Below are positions 52,961-62,394 of a stretch of DNA of 64,000 bases, in pieces. Origin of the DNA: Paenibacillus baekrokdamisoli (lineage in GTDB: Bacteria; Bacillota; Bacilli; Paenibacillales; Paenibacillaceae); NCBI RefSeq assembly GCF_003945345.1, contig NZ_AP019308.1, forward strand, positions 992,001-1,056,000, written 5' to 3'. The notes below the pieces were generated by a model, which was not told the DNA's origin, made no database searches, and saw only the letters and a program-made list of their open reading frames with translations. Made by a program: the position numbers and the translations under genes. The first letter of the stretch is position 1. The number at the start of each line of letters is the position of its first letter.

Positions 52961-54304
52961 ATGCGGAAAATAGCAGTCATTGGAACGGGATATGTTGGTT
53001 TAGTGTCGGGCACTTGTTTTGCGGATATCGGTAATCGGGTGATCTGCTGTGATGTGGATGAGCAGAAGATTGCTAAGCTGCTTAGGGGAGAAATTCCAAT
53101 TTATGAGCCAGGACTTAGCGAGCTAGTGGCTCGGAATACGGAGCAGGGGCGGTTGTTTTTCACAACGGAAATTGGTGAGGCTATTGAAGCCTCTGACATT
53201 ATCTATATTGCCGTTGGCACCCCAATGTCAGAAACGGGAGAAGCGGATATGCGTTATGTCATGTCGGCTGCTAAGAAGATTGGCGAGCATTTGAACAACT
53301 ACAAAATCATTGTCAATAAGAGCACGGTACCGGTCGGTACAGGTGAATTAGTACGTGAGGTCATTCAAGCGAACAAGAAAACGCCATGGATCCAATTCGA
53401 TGTTGTTTCTAACCCGGAATTTCTGCGAGAAGGCTCAGCAATCGCAGATTGCATGAGTATGGATCGAGCTGTTATCGGTTCGGATAATCCGAAGGCGGCT
53501 GAAGTTATCGCTGATCTGCATGCCCCGTTTAATACGCGTATTTTCACGACTGATCTGGAGAGCGCGGAGATGATTAAATACGCGGCAAACACCTTTTTAG
53601 CGACCAAAATATCCTTCATCAATGCGATCGCGAACATTTGTGAGCGGGTTGGTGCAAACGTTGGAGATGTAGCGGAAGGAATGGGACTAGACAGCCGTAT
53701 TGGCAGCAAGTTCCTGCAAGCGGGAATTGGATATGGTGGCTCGTGCTTTCCGAAGGATACCTATGCACTTGCGCATATTTCAGATAAGGCCGGCTATGAT
53801 TTCGAGCTCCTGAAGTCGGTCATTCGGACCAATACTCGTCAGCGATTGGTGATTATGGACAAGCTTCGTGATGCAGTTGGCGGGTTAGCGGGCAAGCATG
53901 TTGCCGTTCTTGGTCTGTCTTTTAAGCCGGAAACAGATGACATGAGGTATGCGCCATCGCTTACTATCATCCCTGAGCTGATTAAGCAGCATGCCTCCGT
54001 ATACGCATACGATCCGATAGCAGAAGAGTCCGCCAAACGTGAGCTTCCAGAGGGCATTCACTATTGCAGCAATATTGAGCAGGCTGTGACGAATGCCGAT
54101 GTATGCATCATTCTCACGGAGTGGAAGGACGTTTTGACCATGGATCTCGCGCGAATCGGGCAGCTTATGAAGAACCCGATCCTTATTGATGGCCGTAACT
54201 GCTTTGATTTGACCACAATGGCATCCAGTTCGTTCGAATACCACTCCATCGGTCGGCCTCCAGTGAATAGGGCCGGGAGGGATCGTCATTCGGTCAATTT
54301 TTAA
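52961..54304 (+). CDS. ugd: UDP-glucose 6-dehydrogenase
   Basis: A 447-residue enzyme with the N-terminal VIGTGYVGLVSGTCFADIGN Rossmann motif, the NKSTVPVGTGE loop, and catalytic Cys in GIGYGGSCFPKDTYA. It oxidises UDP-glucose to UDP-glucuronate, the substrate of the epimerase at 47.3 kb. It begins immediately after the galU stop. The last ~20 residues are Arg/Ser rich. Confidence 0.94.
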   Translation: MRKIAVIGTGYVGLVSGTCFADIGNRVICCDVDEQKIAKLLRGEIPIYEPGLSELVARNTEQGRLFFTTEIGEAIEASDIIYIAVGTPMSETGEADMRYVMSAAKKIGEHLNNYKIIVNKSTVPVGTGELVREVIQANKKTPWIQFDVVSNPEFLREGSAIADCMSMDRAVIGSDNPKAAEVIADLHAPFNTRIFTTDLESAEMIKYAANTFLATKISFINAIANICERVGANVGDVAEGMGLDSRIGSKFLQAGIGYGGSCFPKDTYALAHISDKAGYDFELLKSVIRTNTRQRLVIMDKLRDAVGGLAGKHVAVLGLSFKPETDDMRYAPSLTIIPELIKQHASVYAYDPIAEESAKRELPEGIHYCSNIEQAVTNADVCIILTEWKDVLTMDLARIGQLMKNPILIDGRNCFDLTTMASSSFEYHSIGRPPVNRAGRDRHSVNF

Positions 54305-54803
54305 ATGGCTGATCTTAGCGCTGCTCGTATGGTGGACGTCGCTTGTGTTCGGTTTCTCTTCCCAGCCTTACAGTGCGCAAACCATTCAGCCATGGATGAA
54401 ATCGTTAATTTCGGAGCAAAAGCTTGCTAAGGTAGTTCCAAGCGTCACCGTTCATTATCATCATGCAACCATCGTTGCTAAGAAAGAGCCCTATCGATAC
54501 ATAGAGTTCCTGTTCCGAAAGTCTGCCCATTTGTTCGTGTATGCGATGCTGGGTGCAATCTTCTGCGCCTTGTTATCGACCCTGAAGCAGCGCGGTTATC
54601 GGATCATGGGGATAGTTTTCCTCTACGTATTGACGATTAGCTCCCTCGATGAATGGAATCAGGCCCGTGTGACAATGCGAACAAGCGCGATACAGGATGT
54701 CATCGTAGATTTGGTTGGCGGGTGCATAGGGATCACAGCAGTTTTGTTGCTCATGCGGACAAGACTAGGAAGAGCCATTAACCCGTCTACCTTCAAAAGC
54801 TAA
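54288..54803 (+). CDS. VanZ-like family protein (probable non-ATG start)
   Basis: A VanZ-like membrane protein. The standard GTG at 54345 would cut off the first helix (FKWLILALLVWWTSLVFGF) that comes before the family FSSQPYS motif. The frame is open back to a stop at 54264, with no ATG, GTG or TTG. An ATT at 54288 is seven bases from GGGAGG and is the likely start; a CTG at 54309 is another option. KSAHLFVYAMLGAIFC and SSLDEWNQARVTMRTSAIQD, then DVIVDLVGGCIG, are typical VanZ motifs. Role in the locus unknown. Confidence 0.75.
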   Translation: MRSIFKWLILALLVWWTSLVFGFSSQPYSAQTIQPWMKSLISEQKLAKVVPSVTVHYHHATIVAKKEPYRYIEFLFRKSAHLFVYAMLGAIFCALLSTLKQRGYRIMGIVFLYVLTISSLDEWNQARVTMRTSAIQDVIVDLVGGCIGITAVLLLMRTRLGRAINPSTFKS

Positions 54804-54844
54804 GGCAAATGCAGCTTGAATACCTAGTCAGGAGAGGTGATAGC

Positions 54845-55519
54845 TTGAAGCAGCGACCAGAGTTAAAGCAGAAGAAAAAAAGTGTTTTCAGCTGGCGTCG
54901 ATTAGTTCTTGTCTCAAGTATCGTCCTTGTCCTGTTTCTAGGTGCAGCATGGTATGCCTACGAACGTATGACGGATAAGCTTCTGGAGGTATTCATGGAT
55001 GAAACGCTTCAGAGCAATGGTTCACTGGCAGCTGGCATCGCCAATGATGAAGTTGAGAGGACCGCCGTTCAGGATTCGAGGACAGATGATGTCATGCAGC
55101 CTACAAATGCTAGAGTCACTGTTCCTGATCCCGAACAATCTTTCAAGTCATCCAGCAAGAAGCAAGAGAGCGTGCGAAATACGACAAAGACACCGCAGAA
55201 GCAAGCTTCCATGACTTCTCACAAAGCCGATATAACGGAACGCCAAGCGGCTGACGCCGCAGACAAGGTGACTCTTAAGGACAAATTGACAATTGGTTCC
55301 GTTGTCATGAACCATTGGAGCTCAGATGACCTCAAATCTCTCAAAAAAGTGCTTAGCGGCGGACTTTCGATCCAGGAGAAACGTCAGCTTAAGAAGCGAG
55401 CGATGGCCGAATTATCGGAGAACGAGTACAACGCACTCATCCAAATCGCACATAAATACGGGTTAAGCCAGGGCAAGAGCTATAAGCAATCAAAGGAAGA
55501 AACGAATCTATCGAAATGA
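54845..55519 (+). CDS. Hypothetical single-pass membrane protein
   Basis: A 224-residue protein with a basic N-terminus (ELKQKKKSVFSWRR), one helix at ~19-39 (RLVLVSSIVLVLFLGAAWYA), a Ser/Thr/Gln-rich linker and a C-terminal helical segment (DDLKSLKKVLSGGLSIQEKR, LSENEYNALIQIAHKYGLSQ). I do not recognise the family. Start TTG 54845 follows AGGAGAGG; the frame upstream lacks a site. It shares four bases of overlap with an upstream extension of the next frame and probably acts with it outside the membrane. Confidence 0.65.
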   Translation: MKQRPELKQKKKSVFSWRRLVLVSSIVLVLFLGAAWYAYERMTDKLLEVFMDETLQSNGSLAAGIANDEVERTAVQDSRTDDVMQPTNARVTVPDPEQSFKSSSKKQESVRNTTKTPQKQASMTSHKADITERQAADAADKVTLKDKLTIGSVVMNHWSSDDLKSLKKVLSGGLSIQEKRQLKKRAMAELSENEYNALIQIAHKYGLSQGKSYKQSKEETNLSK

Positions 55520-55530
55520 GGAGAGAGACA

Positions 55531-56370
55531 ATGAAATTTAGCAAAATAGCTCTAATTACAGCAGCCATAGTCATAGGCTCAACGGCATTGCCGGCAGCTT
55601 CAAACGTTTCTTATGCGCAGGCCAGTTCGAATTCCTTGGGATCTCATCTCTTTGATAATTTCAAGCAAAGCATAGAAGCCAAGATAGCAGCGACCAAGGA
55701 AAAAGAAAAGCAAGAGAAGGAAAAGCTGGAAAAAGAAAAGAAAGAGCAGGAAAAGCAGGAGAAAGAACGGCTAGAGAAGGAAAAGAAAGAGAAGGAAAAG
55801 CAGGAAAAAGAAAGACTTGAAAAGGAAAGACTTGAGAAAGAGAGATTAGAGAAAGAGAGATTAGAGAAAGAGAGATTAGAGAAAGAAAGATTAGAGAAAG
55901 AAAAGCAAGAGAAAGAAAAGCAAGACAAAGAAAAGGACAAGGATAAGGACAAGGACAAGGATAAAGACAAGGACAAGGACAAGGACAAGGACAAGGACAA
56001 GGACAAGGACAAGGACAAGGACAAGGACAAGGACAAAGACAAAGACAAGCCTGACCAAAAGCTTGTAAAGCAAATTGTACAAGATACCATTAACAAGCTG
56101 ACCCAGCTCAAGAACAGAACTCAGTCCGCACTGATTTCTATTGCAATTAAATTTGCTTTGGCTAAGGATGGCCACGAGAAAACCGTGCTTTATCAACAAG
56201 GGAAAAGCACCCTATCCGCGAGCATTGATGCGTTTACCGTAATTATGCAAGAAGCAGCGGCGAAACTGAAAAGCATAGGAGCAGACGTGTCTGTGTTAGG
56301 GCCTCTCTTTCAGGCCTTTGATAGCTTCCAAATCGAAGGAAAAGGGATCTTGAAACAAATTATTGGTTAG
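55531..56370 (+). CDS. Secreted protein with long Lys-Glu and Lys-Asp repeats
   Basis: A 279-residue protein. Residues 1-31 are a Sec signal peptide (MKFSKIALITAAIVIGS, cleavage likely after SYAQA). Residues ~56-134 are charged repeats of the EKERL/EKEKQ type, predicted as one long helix or coiled coil. Residues ~135-173 are almost pure KD dipeptides. Residues 174-279 form a helical C-terminal domain (VKQIVQDTINKLTQLKNRTQ, FTVIMQEAAAKLKSIGADVS). ATG 55531 follows GAGGAGAGAG. Its place at the end of the exopolysaccharide locus suggests a matrix or wall-associated role; no known family is apparent. Confidence 0.8.
   Translation: MKFSKIALITAAIVIGSTALPAASNVSYAQASSNSLGSHLFDNFKQSIEAKIAATKEKEKQEKEKLEKEKKEQEKQEKERLEKEKKEKEKQEKERLEKERLEKERLEKERLEKERLEKERLEKEKQEKEKQDKEKDKDKDKDKDKDKDKDKDKDKDKDKDKDKDKDKDKDKDKPDQKLVKQIVQDTINKLTQLKNRTQSALISIAIKFALAKDGHEKTVLYQQGKSTLSASIDAFTVIMQEAAAKLKSIGADVSVLGPLFQAFDSFQIEGKGILKQIIG
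55696..55932 (+). repeat. Short tandem repeats encoding KE-rich pentapeptides
   Basis: Purine-rich 15-base units such as GAGAAAGAGAGATTA recur between 55840 and 55900, encoding EKERL steps; related units fill the rest. Such repeats are prone to slippage. Confidence 0.75.
55933..56049 (+). repeat. Hexanucleotide microsatellite encoding KD dipeptides
   Basis: AAGGAC units repeat about 19 times with a few silent changes (GAT for GAC, AAA for AAG). Length changes by whole units would keep the reading frame. Confidence 0.85.
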
Positions 56371-56381
56371 AAAGAAAAATA

Positions 56382-56420
56382 GGAAAAGGATGGAGCCGGA
56401 TAAGGCTTCATCCTTTTTTC
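56382..56420 (+). terminator. Terminator at the end of the exopolysaccharide locus
   Basis: GGAAAAGGATGGAGCC pairs with GGCTTCATCCTTTTTT around GGATAA, ending in six Ts. Confidence 0.85.
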
Positions 56421-56525
56421 TGCCTCGGTCTATCTCCATGACGAATTGTTTGATAAAATAAACGGGCGCCTATTACCAGCAAGCATGCCTGCATACGCAG
56501 CAATTATCAACAGGGAGGCCTTCTT

Positions 56526-57389
56526 TTGTCGTCCGAACCATTATTAACGTTCCTTTCGCCGCCACTGCCTTATTTCATTGAATCTAATCGTAAAACCTAT
56601 TTACCTGGCGGAGAACATCCAAATCGTCGAAACATAGGTGTATTTGACCTCCTATTTGTACATAGCGGCACACTCTATGTCGGGGAGGAGACGAACTCGT
56701 GGGCACTAGGCCCAGGTCAAATGCTTATCCTGCGCCCTGATCTATGGCATTATCCGATAAAACCTTGTACGGAAGAAACGGTATTCGACTGGGTTCATTT
56801 TCAAACATCAGGCCCTTGGGAAGAGCTGGACGGTAATAATTGTGGAACCCTTCGCGGAGACTACTATTCTTATGCCATCCGCCTGCCCAAAATGATGACA
56901 TTTACTTATCCGGATGAAGTCATTGCTTTGTTTACCAAGCTCCACGATGCGGCAATGGGAACTTCGCATGATGCATTCTGGCAGCGTCAGCAATGGTTTT
57001 TACATTTGCTTCAGCTTTTTGATAATGGCTGGCGCAGTGATGCTGCAAAGGCTCCGATTACGGTTGCTGAAGAAGCGGCTGCCTATTTGAAGCTCCATTT
57101 TCGGGCATCGGTCACGAATGGCAAGCTTGGAGAAGTACTTGGCCTGCATCCTAATTATATTGCACGCTGCATGGGTGAGGTTTTTGATTGTACGCCTCAA
57201 CAGTATTTATTATCGTACCGGCTCGATCAAGCGAAGCTTATGCTGATGAAGACCAATTGGCCGATATCACGTATTGCGGATGAGACTGGATTTAAGCAAA
57301 CGCCGCATTTTTCCCGCTCCTTCTCCGAACATATTGGCATTACACCTTTGCTTTATCGTAAGCGCTATACAGGAACAAATGTGCCATGA
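56526..57389 (+). CDS. AraC-family transcriptional regulator
   Basis: A 287-residue protein: an N-terminal cupin-like sensor (HSGTLYVGEETNSWALGPGQ, LILRPDLWHYPIKP) and C-terminal AraC helix-turn-helix pairs (GKLGEVLGLHPNYIARCMGE, ISRIADETGFKQTPHFSRSF). TTG start eight bases after GGGAGG. It stands alone between two terminators; its target is not evident. Confidence 0.9.
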   Translation: MSSEPLLTFLSPPLPYFIESNRKTYLPGGEHPNRRNIGVFDLLFVHSGTLYVGEETNSWALGPGQMLILRPDLWHYPIKPCTEETVFDWVHFQTSGPWEELDGNNCGTLRGDYYSYAIRLPKMMTFTYPDEVIALFTKLHDAAMGTSHDAFWQRQQWFLHLLQLFDNGWRSDAAKAPITVAEEAAAYLKLHFRASVTNGKLGEVLGLHPNYIARCMGEVFDCTPQQYLLSYRLDQAKLMLMKTNWPISRIADETGFKQTPHFSRSFSEHIGITPLLYRKRYTGTNVP

Positions 57390-57473
57390 AGTCTCTTATT
57401 TCATAACGAAGATGAAGATTAAGGGAAATATAGTGATAAAAACAAGGTGATCTATTGATTTCAGCTGTAAGCA

Positions 57474-57515
57474 AAAAGGAGCTTGCCCTTCAATAAGGGG
57501 GGAAGCTCCTTTTTG
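57474..57515. terminator. Bidirectional terminator between the AraC and alcohol dehydrogenase genes
   Basis: AAAAAGGAGCTTGCCC pairs with GGGGGAAGCTCCTTTTT, giving T-runs on both strands. Confidence 0.85.
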
Positions 57516-57566
57516 GTATAATGCTGTCATGAACAATATTATTGGCGGCTAAAAATGGGATGAAGA

Positions 57567-58733
57567 TTACAGACACGCTTCCAGGATTTTCTGAACATCT
57601 GTTTGCTCCAGCTTTTTGAACGAACCGATTGGGCCGAAGAGAACGGCTTCCTTCGCCATATGGTCGAGCTGGTCATTGTTAATATTGAAGTCTGCTAATC
57701 GAGATTCAGCACCTATACTTGTGAAGAATGCACGGGTTGCGTCAATACCGGCAAGGGCAAGCTCCTCGTCAGACAAAGAATCTCGCTTAATTCCCCATAC
57801 CCGCTGTGCGAACTGCGTGAAACGTTCAATCCGTTCTTTATATACATATTTCATCCAATTCGGGAAAACAATCGATAATCCCGCACCATGCGGAATATCA
57901 TAGATTGCACTAATTTCATGCTCAATACCATGTGAGGACCAGTCGTTCTGCATGCCTACACTGATAAGGCCGCCATTAAGGGCCATCGTCCCGCACCACA
58001 TAATATTCGCACGAGCCTCGTAATTGTTAGGCTGCTCAAGTGCAATTTTTGCATTCTCGATAAGTGTCAACAAAATAGACTCACACAATCTTTCTTGCAG
58101 CGGCGTATCAGGTGTTAAGCTGAAATACTGTTCAAAGACATGCGACATGATATCCACGATGCCATTGACGGTTTGGTTGCGCGGCACAGAGTAAGTGAGC
58201 GTTGGATCGAGAATCGAGAAACGTGGGTAAGTATGCTGACTGCCGAAAGCGCGTTTTTGCTGAGCTTCCCAATTCGAAATAACTGCGTTGCCATTCATTT
58301 CTGAGCCTGTAGCAGCTAGAGTTAGTACGGTTCCAATCGGCAGCGCTTGTTGAATAACTGCCTTCTGAATACAGAAATCCCACACGTCACCCTCATATAA
58401 CGCACCCGCTGCGATAGCTTTCGCCGCATCAATTACGCTGCCTCCACCTACTGCAAGAATGAGATCAACCTTCTCGCTGCGGCAAAGCTCAATCCCTTTA
58501 TGTACAGAGGTCAAACGTGGATTTGGTTCAATTCCAGACAGTTCAACCACACGAGCATGAATAGATTTCAATTGTTCAATTACTTGATCATATAGACCTG
58601 ATTTCTTAATGCTGCCTGAGCCATATACAAGCAATACCGTTGTACCATATGGACGAGTTTGCTCACCGAGACGGGCAATCATGCCTTCACCGAACAAGAT
58701 TTTTGTCGGATTTTGAAATGTGAATGATAACAT
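57567..58733 (-). CDS. Iron-containing alcohol dehydrogenase (butanol dehydrogenase-like)
   Basis: A 388-residue group III alcohol dehydrogenase: cofactor loop VGGGSVIDAAKAIAAGA, and metal ligands in NGIVDIMSHVFEQYF, SHGIEHEISAIYDIPHGAGL. It resembles YugJ/YugK-type NAD(P)H-dependent butanol dehydrogenases and would interconvert aldehydes and alcohols. Start ATG 58733 follows TGGAGG; the frame upstream has no site. Confidence 0.9.
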   Translation of the reverse strand: MLSFTFQNPTKILFGEGMIARLGEQTRPYGTTVLLVYGSGSIKKSGLYDQVIEQLKSIHARVVELSGIEPNPRLTSVHKGIELCRSEKVDLILAVGGGSVIDAAKAIAAGALYEGDVWDFCIQKAVIQQALPIGTVLTLAATGSEMNGNAVISNWEAQQKRAFGSQHTYPRFSILDPTLTYSVPRNQTVNGIVDIMSHVFEQYFSLTPDTPLQERLCESILLTLIENAKIALEQPNNYEARANIMWCGTMALNGGLISVGMQNDWSSHGIEHEISAIYDIPHGAGLSIVFPNWMKYVYKERIERFTQFAQRVWGIKRDSLSDEELALAGIDATRAFFTSIGAESRLADFNINNDQLDHMAKEAVLFGPIGSFKKLEQTDVQKILEACL

Positions 58734-59240
58734 AATGCACCTCCAAGTTATGGGGAAATGGATAAGTGAATGAAAGGATAGAATCATGTAATTTACCTAG
58801 TCCATTTTATCATTAACAATTGAGATATACAAAAACGCCACCCTCACAAGAAGAATAACCGCCGTAAGTTGATCATGTCCCCATGCTCATAATCCCCTGA
58901 CAAATCCCCTGACACTGATCTTAGCCATCTCCAAAAATTCGTACTAGCTTCTTTAGAGAGGACATATACTCCACGACAGTAAAAGTTTCAACAGTTTGGC
59001 TGGAAGTAATTCTATGCTTAAATATGGCTTAAACAGGCTAAAAACAATGACGTATTGCCCGAAAACAATTGCAAATGATTACAAGTTTTGATAGATGCCT
59101 TGCAGCAATCAAAATTTTCTGAAAATAGAGTGCCAACATGGAAACGGCAGTGTATAATGAAAGAAAAATCGCGCAATTGTGTCAATTAACTTAACAATTA
59201 CATCACAAATAGCTATCGCTAAAGTGAGGAGGTGCATGTC
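58734..59240 (+). other. Intergenic region upstream of the glycogen operon
   Basis: The region holds the divergent promoters of the alcohol dehydrogenase and glgB. A TATAAT at 59153-59158 with a weak GTGCCA 17 bases upstream is the only promoter-like sequence, about 80 bases before glgB. No catabolite-repression site or RNA element could be identified. Confidence 0.45.
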
Positions 59241-61166
59241 ATGATAAATGCTGCTTCAATTGGCTTGTCCACGCGCGATTTGTATCTGTTCAACAAAGGA
59301 GATTTGTTTCATAGTTATCGGACATTTGGCGCTCACCCCATTCGACTAGGTGATGAGCAGGGTGTTCGATTTACGGTTTGGGCCCCGAATGCTGAGGAAG
59401 TTCGTGTGGTTGGTTCTTTTAATGAATGGAACGGAACCCGGCATGCGATGGAACGTGTTGGAGAAACAGGTGTTTGGAGCGTATTCATTGCAGGCATAGG
59501 CACTGGAACGGTTTATAAATATGAAATAGAATCAAAAGATGGCAGCTGCTTGCTGAAGTCTGATCCTTATGCCTTTCACTCCGAAAGGCGTCCAAGCACG
59601 GCTTCGGTCGTAACCGATCTTGGTAAGTATAAATGGACAGACGGAGACTGGCAGCGGCGTAAACAAGATGGCAGTCCCTACCATGAACAGATGCTCATCT
59701 ATGAAGTTCATTTAGGCTCTTGGCGGAACAGAGGGAAAGAAAATTTCTGGACTTATGAGGAAATGGCTGTAGAGCTTGTTAATTATGCAGCGGATATGGG
59801 CTATACACATCTTGAGCTTCTCCCAATTACGGAGCATCCCCTTGATCAATCATGGGGTTATCAAGTGACAGGTTATTATTCAGCAACGAGCCGCTATGGA
59901 ACGCCAGAGCAGCTCATGCATTTGATCGATCGTTGTCACGCGCGCGGGATCGGCGTCATACTGGATTGGGTTCCAGGTCACTTTTGCAAGGATGATCATG
60001 GTCTGAGGCTCTTTGATGGCACACCCATTTTTGAAGGAACAGATTGGAAACGGGCGGAGAAGCCAATTTGGGGAACGCTTGCTTTTGACTTTGGTCGAAC
60101 AGAAGTACAGAGCTTCTTAACGTCTAATGCTATTTTTTGGATGGATGTTTTTCATATAGATGGACTCCGCGTCGACGCGGTTGCTAGTATGCTAGATCTT
60201 CATTTTGATAAGCCTCCCGAGCTCTGGACCTATAATAAACTCGGAGGGAAGGAGAATACCGACGCGATTCGCTTTTTGAAGCGACTTAACGAAACGGTAT
60301 TCCATTATTACCCGGACGCCCTCATGATTGCTGAGGATTCCTCTTCTTGGCCAGCAGTGACTTCACCTACCTACATGGGTGGGCTTGGCTTTAACTTCAA
60401 ATGGAACATGGGATGGATGAATGACATGCTTCGTTATATGGCTCTTGACCCTCAAGAACGCATGCATCACCATAACCTTATTACCTTTTCACTTATGTAT
60501 GCTTTCTCCGAGAATTATGTTTTGCCGCTTTCTCACGATGAGGTCGTGCACGGCAAACGTTCCCTTCTAAATAAAATGCCTGGCAGCTATGAGCAGAAAT
60601 TTGCGCAACTTCGTTTGTTTTATGGATTCTGGATGACGCATCCTGGCAAGAAGCTTCTCTTTATGGGGAGTGAATGGGGACAGTTCGATGAATGGAAGGA
60701 CGCTGAATCCTTGGATTGGCTGCTGCTCGAGTACGAGAAGCATGAGCGGATGCACCATTACGTTCAGACCTTGAATCTCGTCTACAATGAGCAAGCATCG
60801 CTCTGGGAGCGGGATTGTGATCCGGGAGGCTTCGAATGGATCGATGTTCACAACGCTGCACAATCGGTTGTTGTGTTCATGCGACGGGGACTTGATGCCA
60901 AACAGTTCACCATCTCGATCTGTAATTTCTCCGTTCACGAATATTCCCATTATACCGTTGGTGTTCCCGAGCCTGGGTCATACCGGGTCATCTTGCATAG
61001 TGACAAGGCTGTTTTTGGCGGTGAAATCGAACATGCTCCTGACCTTCTACACAGCCGTGATGTTCCATGGCATGGCAGACCCTGCAGCATGAGTGTTCGT
61101 GTTCCACCGTTATCCTTTCAACTGTTAACTTATGATCAAGAGGAACAGACGCAATCTTTTCATTGA
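59241..61166 (+). CDS. glgB: 1,4-alpha-glucan branching enzyme GlgB
   Basis: A 641-residue GH13 enzyme: N-terminal CBM48 (GVRFTVWAPNAEEVRVVGSF), then the barrel with catalytic DGLRVDAVASM (nucleophile Asp), MIAEDSSSWP (acid Glu) and LSHDEVVHGK (His-Asp). It introduces alpha-1,6 branches into glycogen. Start ATG 59241 is eight bases after GAGGAGG; the GTG at 59232 overlaps the site. First gene of glgBCDA. Confidence 0.96.
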   Translation: MINAASIGLSTRDLYLFNKGDLFHSYRTFGAHPIRLGDEQGVRFTVWAPNAEEVRVVGSFNEWNGTRHAMERVGETGVWSVFIAGIGTGTVYKYEIESKDGSCLLKSDPYAFHSERRPSTASVVTDLGKYKWTDGDWQRRKQDGSPYHEQMLIYEVHLGSWRNRGKENFWTYEEMAVELVNYAADMGYTHLELLPITEHPLDQSWGYQVTGYYSATSRYGTPEQLMHLIDRCHARGIGVILDWVPGHFCKDDHGLRLFDGTPIFEGTDWKRAEKPIWGTLAFDFGRTEVQSFLTSNAIFWMDVFHIDGLRVDAVASMLDLHFDKPPELWTYNKLGGKENTDAIRFLKRLNETVFHYYPDALMIAEDSSSWPAVTSPTYMGGLGFNFKWNMGWMNDMLRYMALDPQERMHHHNLITFSLMYAFSENYVLPLSHDEVVHGKRSLLNKMPGSYEQKFAQLRLFYGFWMTHPGKKLLFMGSEWGQFDEWKDAESLDWLLLEYEKHERMHHYVQTLNLVYNEQASLWERDCDPGGFEWIDVHNAAQSVVVFMRRGLDAKQFTISICNFSVHEYSHYTVGVPEPGSYRVILHSDKAVFGGEIEHAPDLLHSRDVPWHGRPCSMSVRVPPLSFQLLTYDQEEQTQSFH

Positions 61167-61227
61167 AACACGGTAGATCGAAAGACTTGCTGCAACCTAA
61201 TTTGCAGTAGAAAAGGAGAGGGCGTCC

Positions 61228-62394
61228 ATGGGCAGAAAAAGAATGGTGGCTATGCTTCTTGCTGGAGGTGAAGGTAAAAGGCTTGGCGTTCTAACAAAGG
61301 ATGTAGCAAAGCCAGCTGTTCATTTTGGCGGGAAGTACCGAATTATTGATTTTACTTTAAGTAATTGCGCTCATTCGGGCATCGACACTGTTGGCGTGCT
61401 GACGCAATATCAGCCACTCGTGCTTAACGCGTATTTAGGTATTGGCAGTCCATGGGGCCTTGATCGTCGAGATGGCGGAATGGCGATACTCCCTCCCTAT
61501 GTGAAACAAAAGGGCGGTATGTGGTACAAAGGAACGGCGAATGCGATCTACCAAAACATGGGCTTCATTGATCAGTTTGACCCGGATTATGTTCTGGTTA
61601 TTTCTGGCGATCATATTTATAAGATGGACTATGAATTGATGCTCCAAAATCATGAAGAACGCGGCGCAGATGTAACGATTGCTTGTATTGGAGTGGATTG
61701 GAAGGAAGCAAGCCGGTTTGGATTGATGCATGTCGATAAAGACAGCAATGTCACGGCTTTCGAGGAAAAGCCGAAGGTGCCGACGAGCAATTTAGCTTCG
61801 ATGGGTATCTATATTTTTTCCTGGCCGGTACTTCAGCAGTATCTCATCCGTGATGAGGCGAATCGCTTGTCCGGCAATGACTTTGGTAAAGATGTTATCC
61901 CAGCCATGCTCCAAGATGGCGTTAAGCTTAATGCGTATACCTTTGATGGTTATTGGAAGGATGTCGGTACGTTAGAGAGTCTATGGGAAGCCAACATGGA
62001 TTTACTATCGGAATTTCCTGCACTTGATCTGAATGATCGTGACTGGCGAATTTATTCGGTTAATCCTAATCGGCCTGCTCAATATGTGGCGGCAAGTGCG
62101 GAGATAACGAATTCTCTTATAACGGAAGGCTGTATGGTAGAAGGATATGTGAACCGTTCTGTGTTGTTCCATGGTGTACATTCGGGCGTGAATAGCCACA
62201 TTCATGAATCGGTTATTATGCCTAACGTGAAGATCGGCAAAGGTGTCCATATCTATCGATCCATCATTGGCGAAGGTACGATTATCGCTGATGGTGTGAC
62301 GATTGGAAACCCGAATAAAGGAACAGTAACGGTCATTGGGAATGATGAATATGTGGCTACGAATCAAGCATTACAGGAGGTTGAGCAGCCATGA
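61228..62394 (+). CDS. glgC: Glucose-1-phosphate adenylyltransferase GlgC
   Basis: A 388-residue nucleotidyltransferase: active loop [56 protein letters not shown], and a C-terminal left-handed helix. It makes ADP-glucose, the glycogen precursor. It forms a heteromer with GlgD, whose start overlaps its stop. Confidence 0.95.
   Translation: MGRKRMVAMLLAGGEGKRLGVLTKDVAKPAVHFGGKYRIIDFTLSNCAHSGIDTVGVLTQYQPLVLNAYLGIGSPWGLDRRDGGMAILPPYVKQKGGMWYKGTANAIYQNMGFIDQFDPDYVLVISGDHIYKMDYELMLQNHEERGADVTIACIGVDWKEASRFGLMHVDKDSNVTAFEEKPKVPTSNLASMGIYIFSWPVLQQYLIRDEANRLSGNDFGKDVIPAMLQDGVKLNAYTFDGYWKDVGTLESLWEANMDLLSEFPALDLNDRDWRIYSVNPNRPAQYVAASAEITNSLITEGCMVEGYVNRSVLFHGVHSGVNSHIHESVIMPNVKIGKGVHIYRSIIGEGTIIADGVTIGNPNKGTVTVIGNDEYVATNQALQEVEQP

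Noticed and set aside
55696..56049. Tandem repeats as a possible CRISPR array
   Set aside because: The units are 6-15 bases, contiguous without spacers, and in frame inside a protein gene.
55644..56111. Minus-strand ORF rich in Leu-Ser repeats
   Set aside because: It is the antisense shadow of the KE/KD repeats, which have a signal peptide and binding site on the plus strand.
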